DNA from: Terrisporobacter sp. | GTDB taxonomy: Bacteria > Bacillota_A > Clostridia > Peptostreptococcales > Peptostreptococcaceae | NCBI GenBank assembly: GCA_029851945.1 | Contig: JARKUZ010000092.1 | Span: 1 to 64,000 of the forward strand | Reading direction: 5' to 3' | Length of the DNA: 64,000 nucleotides | Shown: in pieces, positions 16,355-24,734 of the stretch | Layout of the letters: the number at the start of each line of letters is the position of its first letter | How positions within the stretch are numbered: the stretch's first letter is position 1 | Notes under the pieces: model-generated | Told to the model about the DNA's origin: nothing | Database searches by the model: none | The model's input: only the letters and a program-made list of their open reading frames with translations | Translations under genes and position numbers: made by a program

Positions 16355-16994
16355 CAAATTAGTAAGACTTAGTTTAAGTAATCTTTTATGTCTTAAAAAA
16401 TATGTTTTATTTATAACAGTGTGCTTTTCTGTAGCATCAATATTTAATCCTTCAATTTCTATTATGCTAATTGGCATGTTAACCTATATAACAGGATATC
16501 AGACAATAGCTTATGAAGATGCTTATGGGATAGATTATTTAATATCATATCTACCAGTTACAAAAAATGAGTATGTAATTTCTAGATATGTGTTTAATAT
16601 ACTTATGATAATTTTATCATGCTTAATATTTTCTTTAATATATTTTATATCTATTAAATTAAATATTGAAGGATATAGAATTATAGATTACAAAACGAAT
16701 TTATATATAGGAATAACAAATGCTGTTATTTTAGTTTCTATTTTTATACCAGTTATATTGAAATTAGGTGTGAAAAAAGCTAGATTTGCAATGACTGCTA
16801 TTTTTATGATTGTAGTTATGATTCCATCTATAGGAATTATGTTTATGGAAGAAAGCGAAACTATACGTAATATAGTTTATAAAATAAGTCAATTAGATGT
16901 TAATTTTATATTTATAGGATTTATTACTAGTATGATTTTAATATCTTATATTATTAGCAAGCAAATGTATATAAAAAAAGAAATAAAAAACTAA
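16341..16994 (+). CDS. ABC-2-type transporter permease
   Basis: 217 residues with six hydrophobic helices and the ABC-2 permease layout. The segment DAYGIDYLISYLPVTKNEYVISRY (about residues 60-83) matches the coupling region of small bacitracin- or lantibiotic-type exporter permeases (ABC2_membrane_5-like). Its start lies inside the end of the ATPase gene, indicating translational coupling. Substrate unknown. Confidence 0.8.
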   Translation: MRCISKLVRLSLSNLLCLKKYVLFITVCFSVASIFNPSISIMLIGMLTYITGYQTIAYEDAYGIDYLISYLPVTKNEYVISRYVFNILMIILSCLIFSLIYFISIKLNIEGYRIIDYKTNLYIGITNAVILVSIFIPVILKLGVKKARFAMTAIFMIVVMIPSIGIMFMEESETIRNIVYKISQLDVNFIFIGFITSMILISYIISKQMYIKKEIKN

Positions 16995-17060
16995 AATAAA
17001 AAACTGGCTTTGACCATAGCGCCAACGACTTTGCTCGTTGCTCAAGTAACAAAGTTGAAA

Positions 17061-17095
17061 ATTATGTGTTATCTACAGAACAGATAACACGTAAT
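17061..17095 (+). repeat. Hairpin after the ABC operon
   Basis: Two 14-base arms at 17061-17074 and 17082-17095 (ATTATGTGTTATCT with a near-perfect complement). There is no T run after it, so it may be an mRNA-stabilising hairpin rather than a terminator. Confidence 0.5.
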
Positions 17096-17160
17096 TTCAT
17101 TAAGTAATAATTTATATGGATAGTAGATAATAAAATAATTTAAAAATGAAGTGAGTGTAT

Positions 17161-17369
17161 GAAAAAAGTTTATGATTTTCTTAATTCATTTTCAATGATT
17201 ATTGTATCGAGATTGTTTTTAGGAAGAAGTTTATTCAAAAGATTACACCGAAGAACAGCTAAATGTATGGGCAACAGGTACTGTAGATTTGGATAAATGG
17301 GATCAATCTTTATTGTCACATTTTTCGGTTGTTGTAGTTGAAGATGGGATTATAGTAGACACCATGTAA
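17161..17369 (+). pseudogene. Remnant of a GNAT acetyltransferase
   Basis: Frame 17226-17369 reads EVYSKDYTEEQLNVWATG...FSVVVVEDGIIV, the N-terminal beta sheet of a YafP-like GNAT (KDYTxEQLxxWA). A stop at 17220 interrupts it, and the catalytic acetyl-CoA loop is absent because the frame ends at 17369. No start codon is in frame. Confidence 0.6.
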
Positions 17370-17384
17370 ATTAAATATTCATGG

Positions 17385-17425
17385 AAATAGAGTAATAATA
17401 TTAAAATTATTGCTCTATTTTTATA
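17385..17425 (+). terminator. Terminator-like hairpin
   Basis: 15-base arms (AAATAGAGTAATAAT and its complement with one G:T) are followed by TTTATATTTTA. Confidence 0.55.
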
Positions 17426-17431
17426 TTTTAA

Positions 17432-17472
17432 GGGATTATAAATTATCTGAATTGTGGATAATTTATAATCCC
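17432..17472. repeat. Perfect 16-bp inverted repeat
   Basis: GGGATTATAAATTATC at 17432-17447 pairs exactly with 17457-17472 across a 9-base loop. It is not attached to an intact gene. Confidence 0.6.
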
Positions 17473-17487
17473 AACTGATACATCTAT

Positions 17488-17543
17488 AAATGTAAAGTGT
17501 AGTTGACATAAAATGTAAAGCTAACTATACTAAAAATGTAAAG
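17488..17543 (+). promoter_or_regulatory. Promoter with three 23-bp-spaced direct repeats (regulator binding)
   Basis: A textbook promoter: TTGACA at 17503-17508, 17 bases, TATACT at 17526-17531. AAATGTAAAG occurs exactly three times, starting at 17488, 17511 and 17534, each 23 bp apart. The copies bracket the -35, fill the spacer and follow the -10. Such an array is best explained as the operator of the XRE regulator encoded just downstream. Confidence 0.7.
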
Positions 17544-17573
17544 TAAAATTTATATTTTAGGAAAGGGTTCAAT

Positions 17574-17771
17574 ATGAAAAATAATATTCAAAAATTAAGA
17601 AAAGAAAGAAAGATTACTCAAGAGGAGCTGGGGAAGATGTGTGGAGTATCTAGACAAACAATAATTTCTTTAGAAAATGGAAAGTATAATCCGTCTATAA
17701 TGCTGGCTCACAAAATAGCTGTCATATTTGATTGCATAATTGAAGATGTATTTATATTTGAGGAGGAATAA
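17574..17771 (+). CDS. XRE-family transcriptional regulator
   Basis: 65 residues forming only a helix-turn-helix (LRKERKITQEELGKMCGVSR, QTIISLENGKYNPS). This is the compact family that pairs with a small membrane protein. AGGAAAGGGTTC precedes the ATG. The next gene starts 3 bases after the stop. It probably represses its own operon through the triple repeat at 17488-17543. Confidence 0.88.
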   Translation: MKNNIQKLRKERKITQEELGKMCGVSRQTIISLENGKYNPSIMLAHKIAVIFDCIIEDVFIFEEE

Positions 17772-17774
17772 GAA

Positions 17775-18194
17775 ATGAAATCAGTGAAGAAAAATCTTAT
17801 ATTTTCAAGCGTATTATTAGGAGTAGGGGTTATATTTTTTATAGTATCATTACTAGATATACTACCAGACGATGCATTAGGTAGTTCTGTATTTGGTATG
17901 GGATGTGGATTTATCTCATTTGGGTTGGCTAGTACTATTAGAGGTTATAAGAATTATAAAAATCCTGAGAAAGTAGAAGAAATTGAGCTAATTGAAAATG
18001 ATGAGAGAAATGTAATGTTAAGAGAAAAAACTAGTGCTAAGGTCTATTCTATATTTACTTATGTTCAGTGTGCAATAGTATTAGTAACTTCACTTCTTGG
18101 ATATAAAGAGATAAGCATAGGATTTTCAATATTAGTAGTGGCAGAATTCGTAGTTTGGGCATTTTTAGCAAATTATTATTCTAAGCATTTTTAA
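17775..18194 (+). CDS. DUF2178-like membrane protein paired with the XRE regulator
   Basis: 139 residues, four helices (about 10-30, 37-55, 90-105 and 112-132). The cytosolic segment IENDERNVMLREKTSAKVYS (about 73-92) is the DUF2178-type motif (x-DER-x-x-x-x-x-x-KA). XRE + DUF2178 is a frequent two-gene module in Firmicutes and archaea with unknown role. It is translated from GAGGAGGAATAAGAA overlapping the regulator's end. Confidence 0.75.
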   Translation: MKSVKKNLIFSSVLLGVGVIFFIVSLLDILPDDALGSSVFGMGCGFISFGLASTIRGYKNYKNPEKVEEIELIENDERNVMLREKTSAKVYSIFTYVQCAIVLVTSLLGYKEISIGFSILVVAEFVVWAFLANYYSKHF

Positions 18195-18201
18195 TACTCA
18201 A

Positions 18202-18240
18202 AAGAACTCCAGTAGATTTAAATCTACTGGAGTTTTTCAT
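18202..18240 (+). terminator. Terminator after the XRE/DUF2178 operon
   Basis: A perfect AACTCCAGTAGATTT stem with its complement, directly followed by TTTTT. Confidence 0.85.
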
Positions 18241-18407
18241 ATCACACATATATTATAAATGTTTATATTACTACAATTTAATATAAATATAGAAATTTAT
18301 AAAAATAATGTATTATAAAAAAATAATAATAGTTACATAATGTAAAATGAGATTATTTTCCAGATAAAATAATTTAAATAATAAGAAAAAGGAAAAGGAT
18401 GATATAG

Positions 18408-19667
18408 ATGTCTCATATAAGTGCAAAAAATGGATATAAAAGTTTAGAGGAGAGGTTAAATAGATTTCCACAAGGTGCTCCTCCTTCAAAAACTCTCTAT
18501 AAAATATTAGCTATGTTATTTACGGAAAAAGAAGCTGAATTAGTTGCTCAACTACCAATTAAAGCATTTAGAGTAAAAACAGCTGCTAATATATGGAGTG
18601 TAAGTGAAAGTGAAGCATTAAAAATACTTGATACACTTGCTAGCAGGGCAATTTTATTAGATATAGAAGATGATAAGGGAAAACAATATATACTTCCTCC
18701 GCCAATGGCTGGATTTATAGAATTTGCTTTGATGAGAACTAGAAATGATATTGATCAAAAACTTTTATCAGAACTTTATTATCAATATCTAAATGTTGAA
18801 GAGGATTTTATAAAGGATTTATTTTATTCAGCAGAAACAAAATTAGGAAGAGTTTTTGTTCAAGAAGAAGTATTAAGTAATGATAATGAAGTCACTATAT
18901 TAGATTATGAAAGAGCTACTCACATCATAGAAGAAGCAGAGCATATAGCAGTAGGAATGTGCTATTGTAGACATAAAATGAAACATGTTGGTAAAGGCTG
19001 TGATGCTCCTATGGATATATGTATGACTTTTAATGGAACAGCAAATTCTTTAATAAAATACAACTATGCAAGACGGATAGATGCTTCTGAGTGTAAAGAA
19101 CTATTACATCAAGCATATGAACATAATTTAGTTCAATGTGGTGAAAATGTAAGAAGTGGAGTAAGTTTTATATGTAACTGCTGTGGATGTTGTTGTGAAG
19201 CATTATTAGCAGCTAGAAAATTTGGTAATATGCACCCAGTAGCAACTACTAGCTTTATACCAAATATTAATTATGATTCTTGTATAGGATGTGGAAAATG
19301 TGTAAAGGCATGTCCTATAGGAGCAATAAGTAAAGTAAAGGAAAATGATAAAAATATAATCAAGATCGATGAAGAAGTCTGTTTAGGATGTGGAGTTTGT
19401 GCTAGAAATTGTCCAAAAGGCAGCATAATACTTTTGAAAAGAAAAGAAAAAATAATTACTCCTGCAAATTCAGTACATAGGGTTGTCCTTATGGCTATAG
19501 AAAAAGGACAACTACAAGAACTTATATTTGATAATAAAGCATTAAGTAGCCATAGAGCAATGGCAGCTATACTATCTGCAATACTTAAATTACCTCCAGC
19601 TAAAAGAGCTTTAGCAAATGAACAAGTTAAATCAATATATCTAGACCGATTATTAAGTATGAAATAA
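18408..19667 (+). CDS. 4Fe-4S ferredoxin-type iron-sulfur protein with N-terminal regulatory-like domain
   Basis: 419 residues. Residues 1-150 are helical and resemble a winged-helix-type domain (SESEALKILDTLASRAILLD). A middle region has Cys clusters MCYCRHK...GCDAPMDICM and CNCCGCCCEALL. Two classical 4Fe-4S motifs follow, CIGCGKCVKACP near residue 294 and CLGCGVCARNCP near 326. The protein is soluble with no signal peptide. Related clostridial proteins are annotated only as 4Fe-4S binding proteins; a redox or electron-transfer role is likely but the partner is unknown. It is monocistronic with a good terminator. Confidence 0.8.
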   Translation: MSHISAKNGYKSLEERLNRFPQGAPPSKTLYKILAMLFTEKEAELVAQLPIKAFRVKTAANIWSVSESEALKILDTLASRAILLDIEDDKGKQYILPPPMAGFIEFALMRTRNDIDQKLLSELYYQYLNVEEDFIKDLFYSAETKLGRVFVQEEVLSNDNEVTILDYERATHIIEEAEHIAVGMCYCRHKMKHVGKGCDAPMDICMTFNGTANSLIKYNYARRIDASECKELLHQAYEHNLVQCGENVRSGVSFICNCCGCCCEALLAARKFGNMHPVATTSFIPNINYDSCIGCGKCVKACPIGAISKVKENDKNIIKIDEEVCLGCGVCARNCPKGSIILLKRKEKIITPANSVHRVVLMAIEKGQLQELIFDNKALSSHRAMAAILSAILKLPPAKRALANEQVKSIYLDRLLSMK

Positions 19668-19670
19668 GAG

Positions 19671-19710
19671 ATAAAGGATGAACCCTATGTGAGCTCATCC
19701 TTTATTTTTA
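19671..19710 (+). terminator. Terminator after the ferredoxin-like gene
   Basis: An ATAAAGGATGA arm pairs with TCATCCTTTAT and is followed by TTTTAT. Confidence 0.8.
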
Positions 19711-19743
19711 TGGTAAATAGAGTAATGAAATTAGTTTAAAGCT

Positions 19744-19798
19744 ATTCAAAATAAAAAAACGTATTGACATTGAAGTCAATACGTTTTTTATTTTGAAT
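19744..19798. repeat. Long inverted repeat, about 24-bp arms
   Basis: Bases from ATTCAAAATAAAAAA... at 19744 pair with the sequence ending ...TTTTATTTTGAAT at 19798; the inner arms are CGTATTGAC/GTCAATACG around a 6-base loop. It could act as a bidirectional terminator, or be the remains of a small palindromic element. The stretch 19668-20023 holds these two hairpins and no gene that I can see. Confidence 0.55.
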
Positions 19799-20023
19799 AT
19801 AATTATGTTATTTACATTATTTTTCCTAATATCATTAAGTCAATATACTTCATTTTTAGTAATTATATCGAAAAAAATATAACCAATTATAAGAAAACAT
19901 AATAATATTAACGAATAGTTAACAAAAAGTGATAAAACATTACAAGGATTTAATATATATCTAACATTTGATTGTTAATATAAAAATATAATAAAAATAT
20001 TGTATCAGAAAAGGGAATTAAGA

Positions 20024-20599
20024 ATGAAAGAGAATATAACAAAAAATCCTTTAATAGCTGCTGCTAGGTGTGATAACTTGGATAAAGCTGTGGAATCTAA
20101 TGTTTCAGCAGTTATACTAATGGAAGGAAAACTAAGTTATTTAATACAAGAGAAGTTTAAAACAATGAATGATAAAAAACCTATATTTATACATTTAGAC
20201 TTATTAAAAGGTCTATCAAATGATGTTGAAGCTTTAAGGTTTATAAAAGAAAATATAAATCCAAAGGGTATTGTATCAACTAAAAGTACAGTATTAAATG
20301 CCGCTAAAAAAAGAGGACTAATGACAATACAAAGAATATTTCTAATTGATAGTAAATCACTTAAAAATTCTATAGAAAGTATTATAGAAAATGATCCTGA
20401 CATGGTAGAAGTTATGCCAGCTTTATGTGGAGAAATAGTAGGTAGATTAAAGAAAGAAATAAATAAACCAATTATTCTTGGCGGATTGATAGATAAAGAA
20501 GAACAAATTATTGAAGGATTAAAATCAGGAGCTGATGCAATATCATTTAGCAAGGAAGAATTATGGAATATGAAAATAGATAAGGAAATAATTAAATAA
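20024..20599 (+). CDS. glpP: Glycerol-3-phosphate-responsive antiterminator (GlpP family)
   Basis: 191 residues from ATG 20024 (an upstream TTG at 20000 is less likely). GlpP hallmarks are visible: N-terminal KNPLIAAARC, HLDLLKGL (about residues 57-64), GIVSTKSTVLNAAKK (about 81-95), and VEVMPALCGEIVG (about 128-140). The domain has a TIM-barrel-like fold. In Bacillus GlpP binds glycerol-3-phosphate and the leader of glp mRNAs to prevent termination. Here it precedes a Ugp-like importer instead of glpFKD. Confidence 0.88.
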   Translation: MKENITKNPLIAAARCDNLDKAVESNVSAVILMEGKLSYLIQEKFKTMNDKKPIFIHLDLLKGLSNDVEALRFIKENINPKGIVSTKSTVLNAAKKRGLMTIQRIFLIDSKSLKNSIESIIENDPDMVEVMPALCGEIVGRLKKEINKPIILGGLIDKEEQIIEGLKSGADAISFSKEELWNMKIDKEIIK

Positions 20600-20817
20600 A
20601 ATAATAATTGGAAAACTAGATTTTTTACATTTATGCAATATTCATAACTTAGTGTATTTTGAGCAAGGTCGTTGACTGAAATTTCATAGCGTCAATGCAG
20701 CGGATTAAGCGAAGCAAATTTTTATGATTATTGGTGGAGACTGGAGAAAACCATTAATTATAAAGTAAATAAGATAGGAGGTTAATTTTACAATTTTTTT
20801 TGTTAAAGGAGTTTTGT

Positions 20818-21615
20818 ATGAGTATAAAAATGATAGTGTCTGATTTAGACGGAACGTTATTTAATAGTGATTATGAAGGATATAAGGTTTCAAAAGAGCT
20901 TATATCCCATGTGGAAGAATTTAAAAGTAAGGGAAATATATTTACTATAGCTACAGGAAGACCTATAGAAACTAGTATAGAAGTGGCTAAAGAAGTAGGA
21001 ATTAATGCGCCTTATATAGTTTACAACGGAGCTAAAATAGCAGATATAAAAGGCAAAAAAATTTATTCGGAAGAATTTTTATTGACAGAGGTACTTCCTT
21101 TTTTAAGAGAGATTGAAAAATTTGGAGCATCAATAATAGTTTATATTAATGGAAAGGTGCTTTGCTTCAAATATACAGAAAGAATTGCTGTATATGAGAA
21201 AAAAGAAATTACAAAATGTGAAGAAATAGATGAATCTTTGTTTGATACGGATATAAAGGTAAACAAAGTATTAGTAATTGGAGATGTAAAACGATACAAG
21301 GAAGTTTGGAATAACCTGCATATTTCCATAAGAGATAAATTTAGATATGTAATTTCGGAAGATGATTATTTCGAAATAGTCCAAAGTAATATATCAAAAG
21401 GAATGGCCTTAAATATACTAAAAGAGCATTTAAACATAGAAAACCTGGAGGTAATAGCTATTGGAAATCATATGAATGATAAAGAATTGATTGAAGTGGC
21501 TGACATTGGTTTTGCTGTGAATAATGCAGTTGACGGTCTAAAGGAAATCGCAGATTATATAACAAAAGAAGAGTACGAGAATGGTGTTATAGAAATACTA
21601 AAAAAATTCAAGTAA
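20818..21615 (+). CDS. HAD-superfamily phosphatase, Cof/YidA type
   Basis: 265 residues from ATG 20818 behind AAAGGAG. HAD motif I is VSDLDGTLFN (about 7-16), motif II is IATGRP (about 42-47), and the C-terminal motifs are a conserved Lys in ISKGMALN (about 198-205) and the metal-binding IGNHMNDKEL (about 221-230). These Cof-type enzymes dephosphorylate sugar phosphates or cofactors. It lies 17 bases before the solute-binding gene, so it is probably in the importer's operon. Confidence 0.85.
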   Translation: MSIKMIVSDLDGTLFNSDYEGYKVSKELISHVEEFKSKGNIFTIATGRPIETSIEVAKEVGINAPYIVYNGAKIADIKGKKIYSEEFLLTEVLPFLREIEKFGASIIVYINGKVLCFKYTERIAVYEKKEITKCEEIDESLFDTDIKVNKVLVIGDVKRYKEVWNNLHISIRDKFRYVISEDDYFEIVQSNISKGMALNILKEHLNIENLEVIAIGNHMNDKELIEVADIGFAVNNAVDGLKEIADYITKEEYENGVIEILKKFK

Positions 21616-21632
21616 TTATTAGGAGAGATAGA

Positions 21633-22931
21633 ATGAATAAAAAATTAATAAAAATACTTTCTTTAGTTAGTGTAGTATCTTTATTTACTGTAGGGTGTAG
21701 TAATAGTGGAAGTAATGCCAAATCATCTGACGAAAAAGTAAAAATAGAATACTGGCATGTTAACGCTGAAACTCAAGGAGGAAAAAGTGTAGATAAGTTA
21801 GTTGAAGAGTTCAATAAACAAAGTGATACTGTAGAAGTAGTAGCAAAATACAATCCAGACATGTATAAAGGATTATTACAAAACTTTCAAGCTGAAGCAG
21901 CTACAGGTTCTACTCCAGCTTTAGTACAAGTTGGTTGGTCATTTTTAGATTACTTTTCAAATAATTTTGGATACACAGAGCCTCAAGAGATAATAGATCA
22001 ACACTTCCCAGAAGATAAAACATTTTTAGAAGATAATTTCTTACCAAATATATTAAATCTTGCTAAAAATAGTGAAGGAAGTCAAGTTGGTATACCTTAT
22101 TCTTTAAGTACACCAGTATTATACATAAATAAAGATATATTAAAAGAATGTGGCTTAGATGAAGAAGGACCAAAAACTTGGGAACAAGTACAAGAATTTG
22201 CCAGTGTAATAAAAGATAAAACTGGTAAATACGGTGTTTATATACAAGAACCGGCTGATAACTGGGCAACACAGGCTTTATTAGAAAGTAATGGAGCTAG
22301 AATGATAACAGATGGAAAAGCAACTTTTGCATCAGAAAAAGGTATAGAAGCATATGAAGCTTATGCAGATATGGTTAAAAATGAAGAAGCATTACACATA
22401 TCATGGGATGAAGGTGTTCAATCATTTATAAATGGTGAAGTAGGCATGTTATATACTACAATTGCAAGAAGAGCAAGTATACAAGAAGGTGCTCAGTTTG
22501 ATGTGGCAGCAGTTAATTCACCAGCTTGGGAAGGTGAAGAAGTAAGATTACCTGCAGGTGGATGTTTCCTTGCAATTACAGCTCAAGATGAAGAACAACA
22601 AAAAGCAGCATGGGAATTCCAAAAGTATTTATATAGTGTAGAATCTATGGCTGAATGGACTATAGGAACTGGTTATGTACCTCCAAGAAAAGATGTTGCT
22701 GAATCTGAAAACGGATTAAAAGATTTCTTAGAGAAAAATCAAATGATGGAAGCAGCTACAAGTCAAATGGAAGGTGTAGTATCTTGGACATCTTTCCCAG
22801 GAGATGCTGGTCTTGAAGCGGAACAAATATTATTAGATACAAGAGATCAAATTCTAGGTGGGAAAATATCAGCTAAAGATGGATTAACAGAAGCACAAAA
22901 TAAGATAAATAAATTATTAGAACAACAATAA
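21633..22931 (+). CDS. ABC sugar/glycerol-phosphate-type solute-binding lipoprotein
   Basis: 432 residues. The signal peptide has a lipobox TVGC (Cys 22). Residues 36 onward form an SBP_bac_1 fold: IEYWHVNAETQGGKSVDKLVEEFN is close to UgpB/MalE-type proteins binding glycerol-3-phosphate or small sugars. It is followed by the two permeases and ATPase. The GlpP gene upstream favours glycerol-3-phosphate or glycerophosphodiesters, but the ligand is inference. Confidence 0.85.
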   Translation: MNKKLIKILSLVSVVSLFTVGCSNSGSNAKSSDEKVKIEYWHVNAETQGGKSVDKLVEEFNKQSDTVEVVAKYNPDMYKGLLQNFQAEAATGSTPALVQVGWSFLDYFSNNFGYTEPQEIIDQHFPEDKTFLEDNFLPNILNLAKNSEGSQVGIPYSLSTPVLYINKDILKECGLDEEGPKTWEQVQEFASVIKDKTGKYGVYIQEPADNWATQALLESNGARMITDGKATFASEKGIEAYEAYADMVKNEEALHISWDEGVQSFINGEVGMLYTTIARRASIQEGAQFDVAAVNSPAWEGEEVRLPAGGCFLAITAQDEEQQKAAWEFQKYLYSVESMAEWTIGTGYVPPRKDVAESENGLKDFLEKNQMMEAATSQMEGVVSWTSFPGDAGLEAEQILLDTRDQILGGKISAKDGLTEAQNKINKLLEQQ

Positions 22932-22942
22932 AACTTATTTTT

Positions 22943-22979
22943 GATAAAAGGTAGAAAAATAGTTTCTACCTTTTATTAT
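22943..22979 (+). terminator. Intra-operon attenuator between binding protein and permease genes
   Basis: AAAAGGTAGAAA pairs with TTTCTACCTTTT around a 5-base loop. Partial termination here would give more binding protein than membrane components, a common arrangement. Confidence 0.7.
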
Positions 22980-23005
22980 AAAGATCTAAAATAAGGAGAC
23001 ATTAA

Positions 23006-23908
23006 ATGAGTAAAAAAAGAAATATTTACAAAATTAAAGATAAATTAACTCCACACTTGCTTATCCTACCATCAATTTTAGCCTTTACATTATTTATGTT
23101 TTGGCCATTAATCAGAACTATATATTTAAGTTTCTTTTCGTGGAATATGGTTAAACCAACAAAAACTTTTGTAGGACTAAATAATTATATTGAGATATTT
23201 AATAATCCATTAACGTATAAAATTATGGGAAATACATTTATATATATATTAATATTGCTTTTAATAAATTTTGTAGCTCCATATATACTATCTTTTATAC
23301 TATCTGTTGTAATAACAAAGGCAAAAGGATTCTATAAAAGTGTTATATTTCTACCAAGTGTAATTTCTTTAGTTGTAGGCTCCATACTATATTTGTGGAT
23401 TCTTAATCCTATTTCTGGACCAGCAGCAGTAATTGCAAATTGGCTTGGTATAACATTGCCTATATGGACTAAAACTGATGGATTAGTAATAGTAATATTA
23501 AGTTTAATTACAAGTTGGAAGATCTTCGGATATAACTTTATTGTTGTACTTGCTGGAGTATCAGGTGTATCGAGTGAAGTTATAGAAGCAGCAAAACTAG
23601 ATAACATTCCAATGCATAAGATATTTATAGATATAATAATACCAATGAGTAGCGCAACAGGAATATACGTATTAATTATGACGATAGTTCAAGGGTTACA
23701 GTATGTATTCACACCTATAAAGGTTATTACTCAAGGTGGACCGAACTATGCAAGTTCTAATGCTATTTATAATGTTTATCAAGAAGCATTTGTACTATAT
23801 AAAACAGGAACGGCTTCAGCATTTGCAATAATAACAATGGCATTATTTATAGTATTGTTAATTTTAGAATTTAAGTATGTAGAAAAAGGAGTACACTATG
23901 AAAACTAA
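23006..23908 (+). CDS. ABC importer permease, UgpA/MalF-type
   Basis: 300 residues, six membrane helices. The coupling EAA motif appears as EVIEAAKLDNIPMHKIFIDI (about 191-210). The N-terminus with SFFSWNMVKP and VGLNNYIEIF is typical of carbohydrate CUT1 permeases. Its stop overlaps the next permease start by 11 bases, indicating translational coupling. Confidence 0.9.
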   Translation: MSKKRNIYKIKDKLTPHLLILPSILAFTLFMFWPLIRTIYLSFFSWNMVKPTKTFVGLNNYIEIFNNPLTYKIMGNTFIYILILLLINFVAPYILSFILSVVITKAKGFYKSVIFLPSVISLVVGSILYLWILNPISGPAAVIANWLGITLPIWTKTDGLVIVILSLITSWKIFGYNFIVVLAGVSGVSSEVIEAAKLDNIPMHKIFIDIIIPMSSATGIYVLIMTIVQGLQYVFTPIKVITQGGPNYASSNAIYNVYQEAFVLYKTGTASAFAIITMALFIVLLILEFKYVEKGVHYEN

Positions 23909-24725
23909 ATTAAATTCAGAAATAAAATGGCATATAATTTTAGCTATATTTGTGGTGGTATCTCTTTTTCCAATAATATTTGCCATATCAAGTTCATTTA
24001 AAAGTTTAGGTGAAGCATACAACAATGTATTGGGGATTATACCTAATGAGCCTACCTTAAACAATTATATGGAAGTATTCAAAAGACTACCTTTTATAAA
24101 TATAACAGGTAATACTTTCTTTATAGCAACAATGGTTACATTATTTAAAGTTACAACATCTGTTTTAGCAGCATATGCTTTTGTATACTTTGATTTTAAA
24201 TATAAAAATATATTGTACTTTATAATGATAAGTACCATATTTATACCTTTTACAGTAACTATGATACCAAACTATTTAACTATATCTCAGTTAGGGTTAA
24301 GAGATAGTCTATGGGGGGTTATATTACCTCAGTTAAGTGATGCAACAGGTATATTTTTACTTAGACAGTCTATGAAAACTATACCTAAATCACTTATTGA
24401 AGTTACAGAACTGGAAAATATAAGTCATTTTAAAAGAATGAGAGATATAATTGTTCCAATGGTAAAACCAGCAATAATTTCAACAGGAATAATGTTCTTT
24501 ATAAACTCTTGGAATGAGTATGTTTGGCCAGTATTAATATTAAAGACGAAGGAAAACTTTACACTACCTTTAGCACTACAGTTATTTATAAGTTCAGAAG
24601 GTGGTACTGACTTTACTGTGGCAATGGCTGTATCAGTTATAACAATGATAATACCTTTAATACTATATATAATATTCCAAAAACATATTATAAATACTTT
24701 TACATCATCGGGAATAAAGGGATAG
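23898..24725 (+). CDS. ABC importer permease, UgpE/MalG-type
   Basis: 275 residues, six helices, CUT1 MalG-like. The EAA region reads LIEVTELENISHFKRMRDII (about 167-186), with Thr instead of the usual Ala at the second EAA position. The ending FQKHIINTFTSSGIKG is characteristic of this class. It pairs with the 23006 permease. Confidence 0.9.
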   Translation: MKTKLNSEIKWHIILAIFVVVSLFPIIFAISSSFKSLGEAYNNVLGIIPNEPTLNNYMEVFKRLPFINITGNTFFIATMVTLFKVTTSVLAAYAFVYFDFKYKNILYFIMISTIFIPFTVTMIPNYLTISQLGLRDSLWGVILPQLSDATGIFLLRQSMKTIPKSLIEVTELENISHFKRMRDIIVPMVKPAIISTGIMFFINSWNEYVWPVLILKTKENFTLPLALQLFISSEGGTDFTVAMAVSVITMIIPLILYIIFQKHIINTFTSSGIKG

Positions 24726-24734
24726 GAGAGAATT

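Noticed and set aside
17488..17543. CRISPR-like array
   Set aside because: Three 10-base repeats at 23-bp spacing are far too short for CRISPR repeats and lie on a promoter.
20137..20553. 138-codon minus-strand frame inside glpP
   Set aside because: Antisense shadow of a clear glpP gene, no ribosome site, low-complexity composition.
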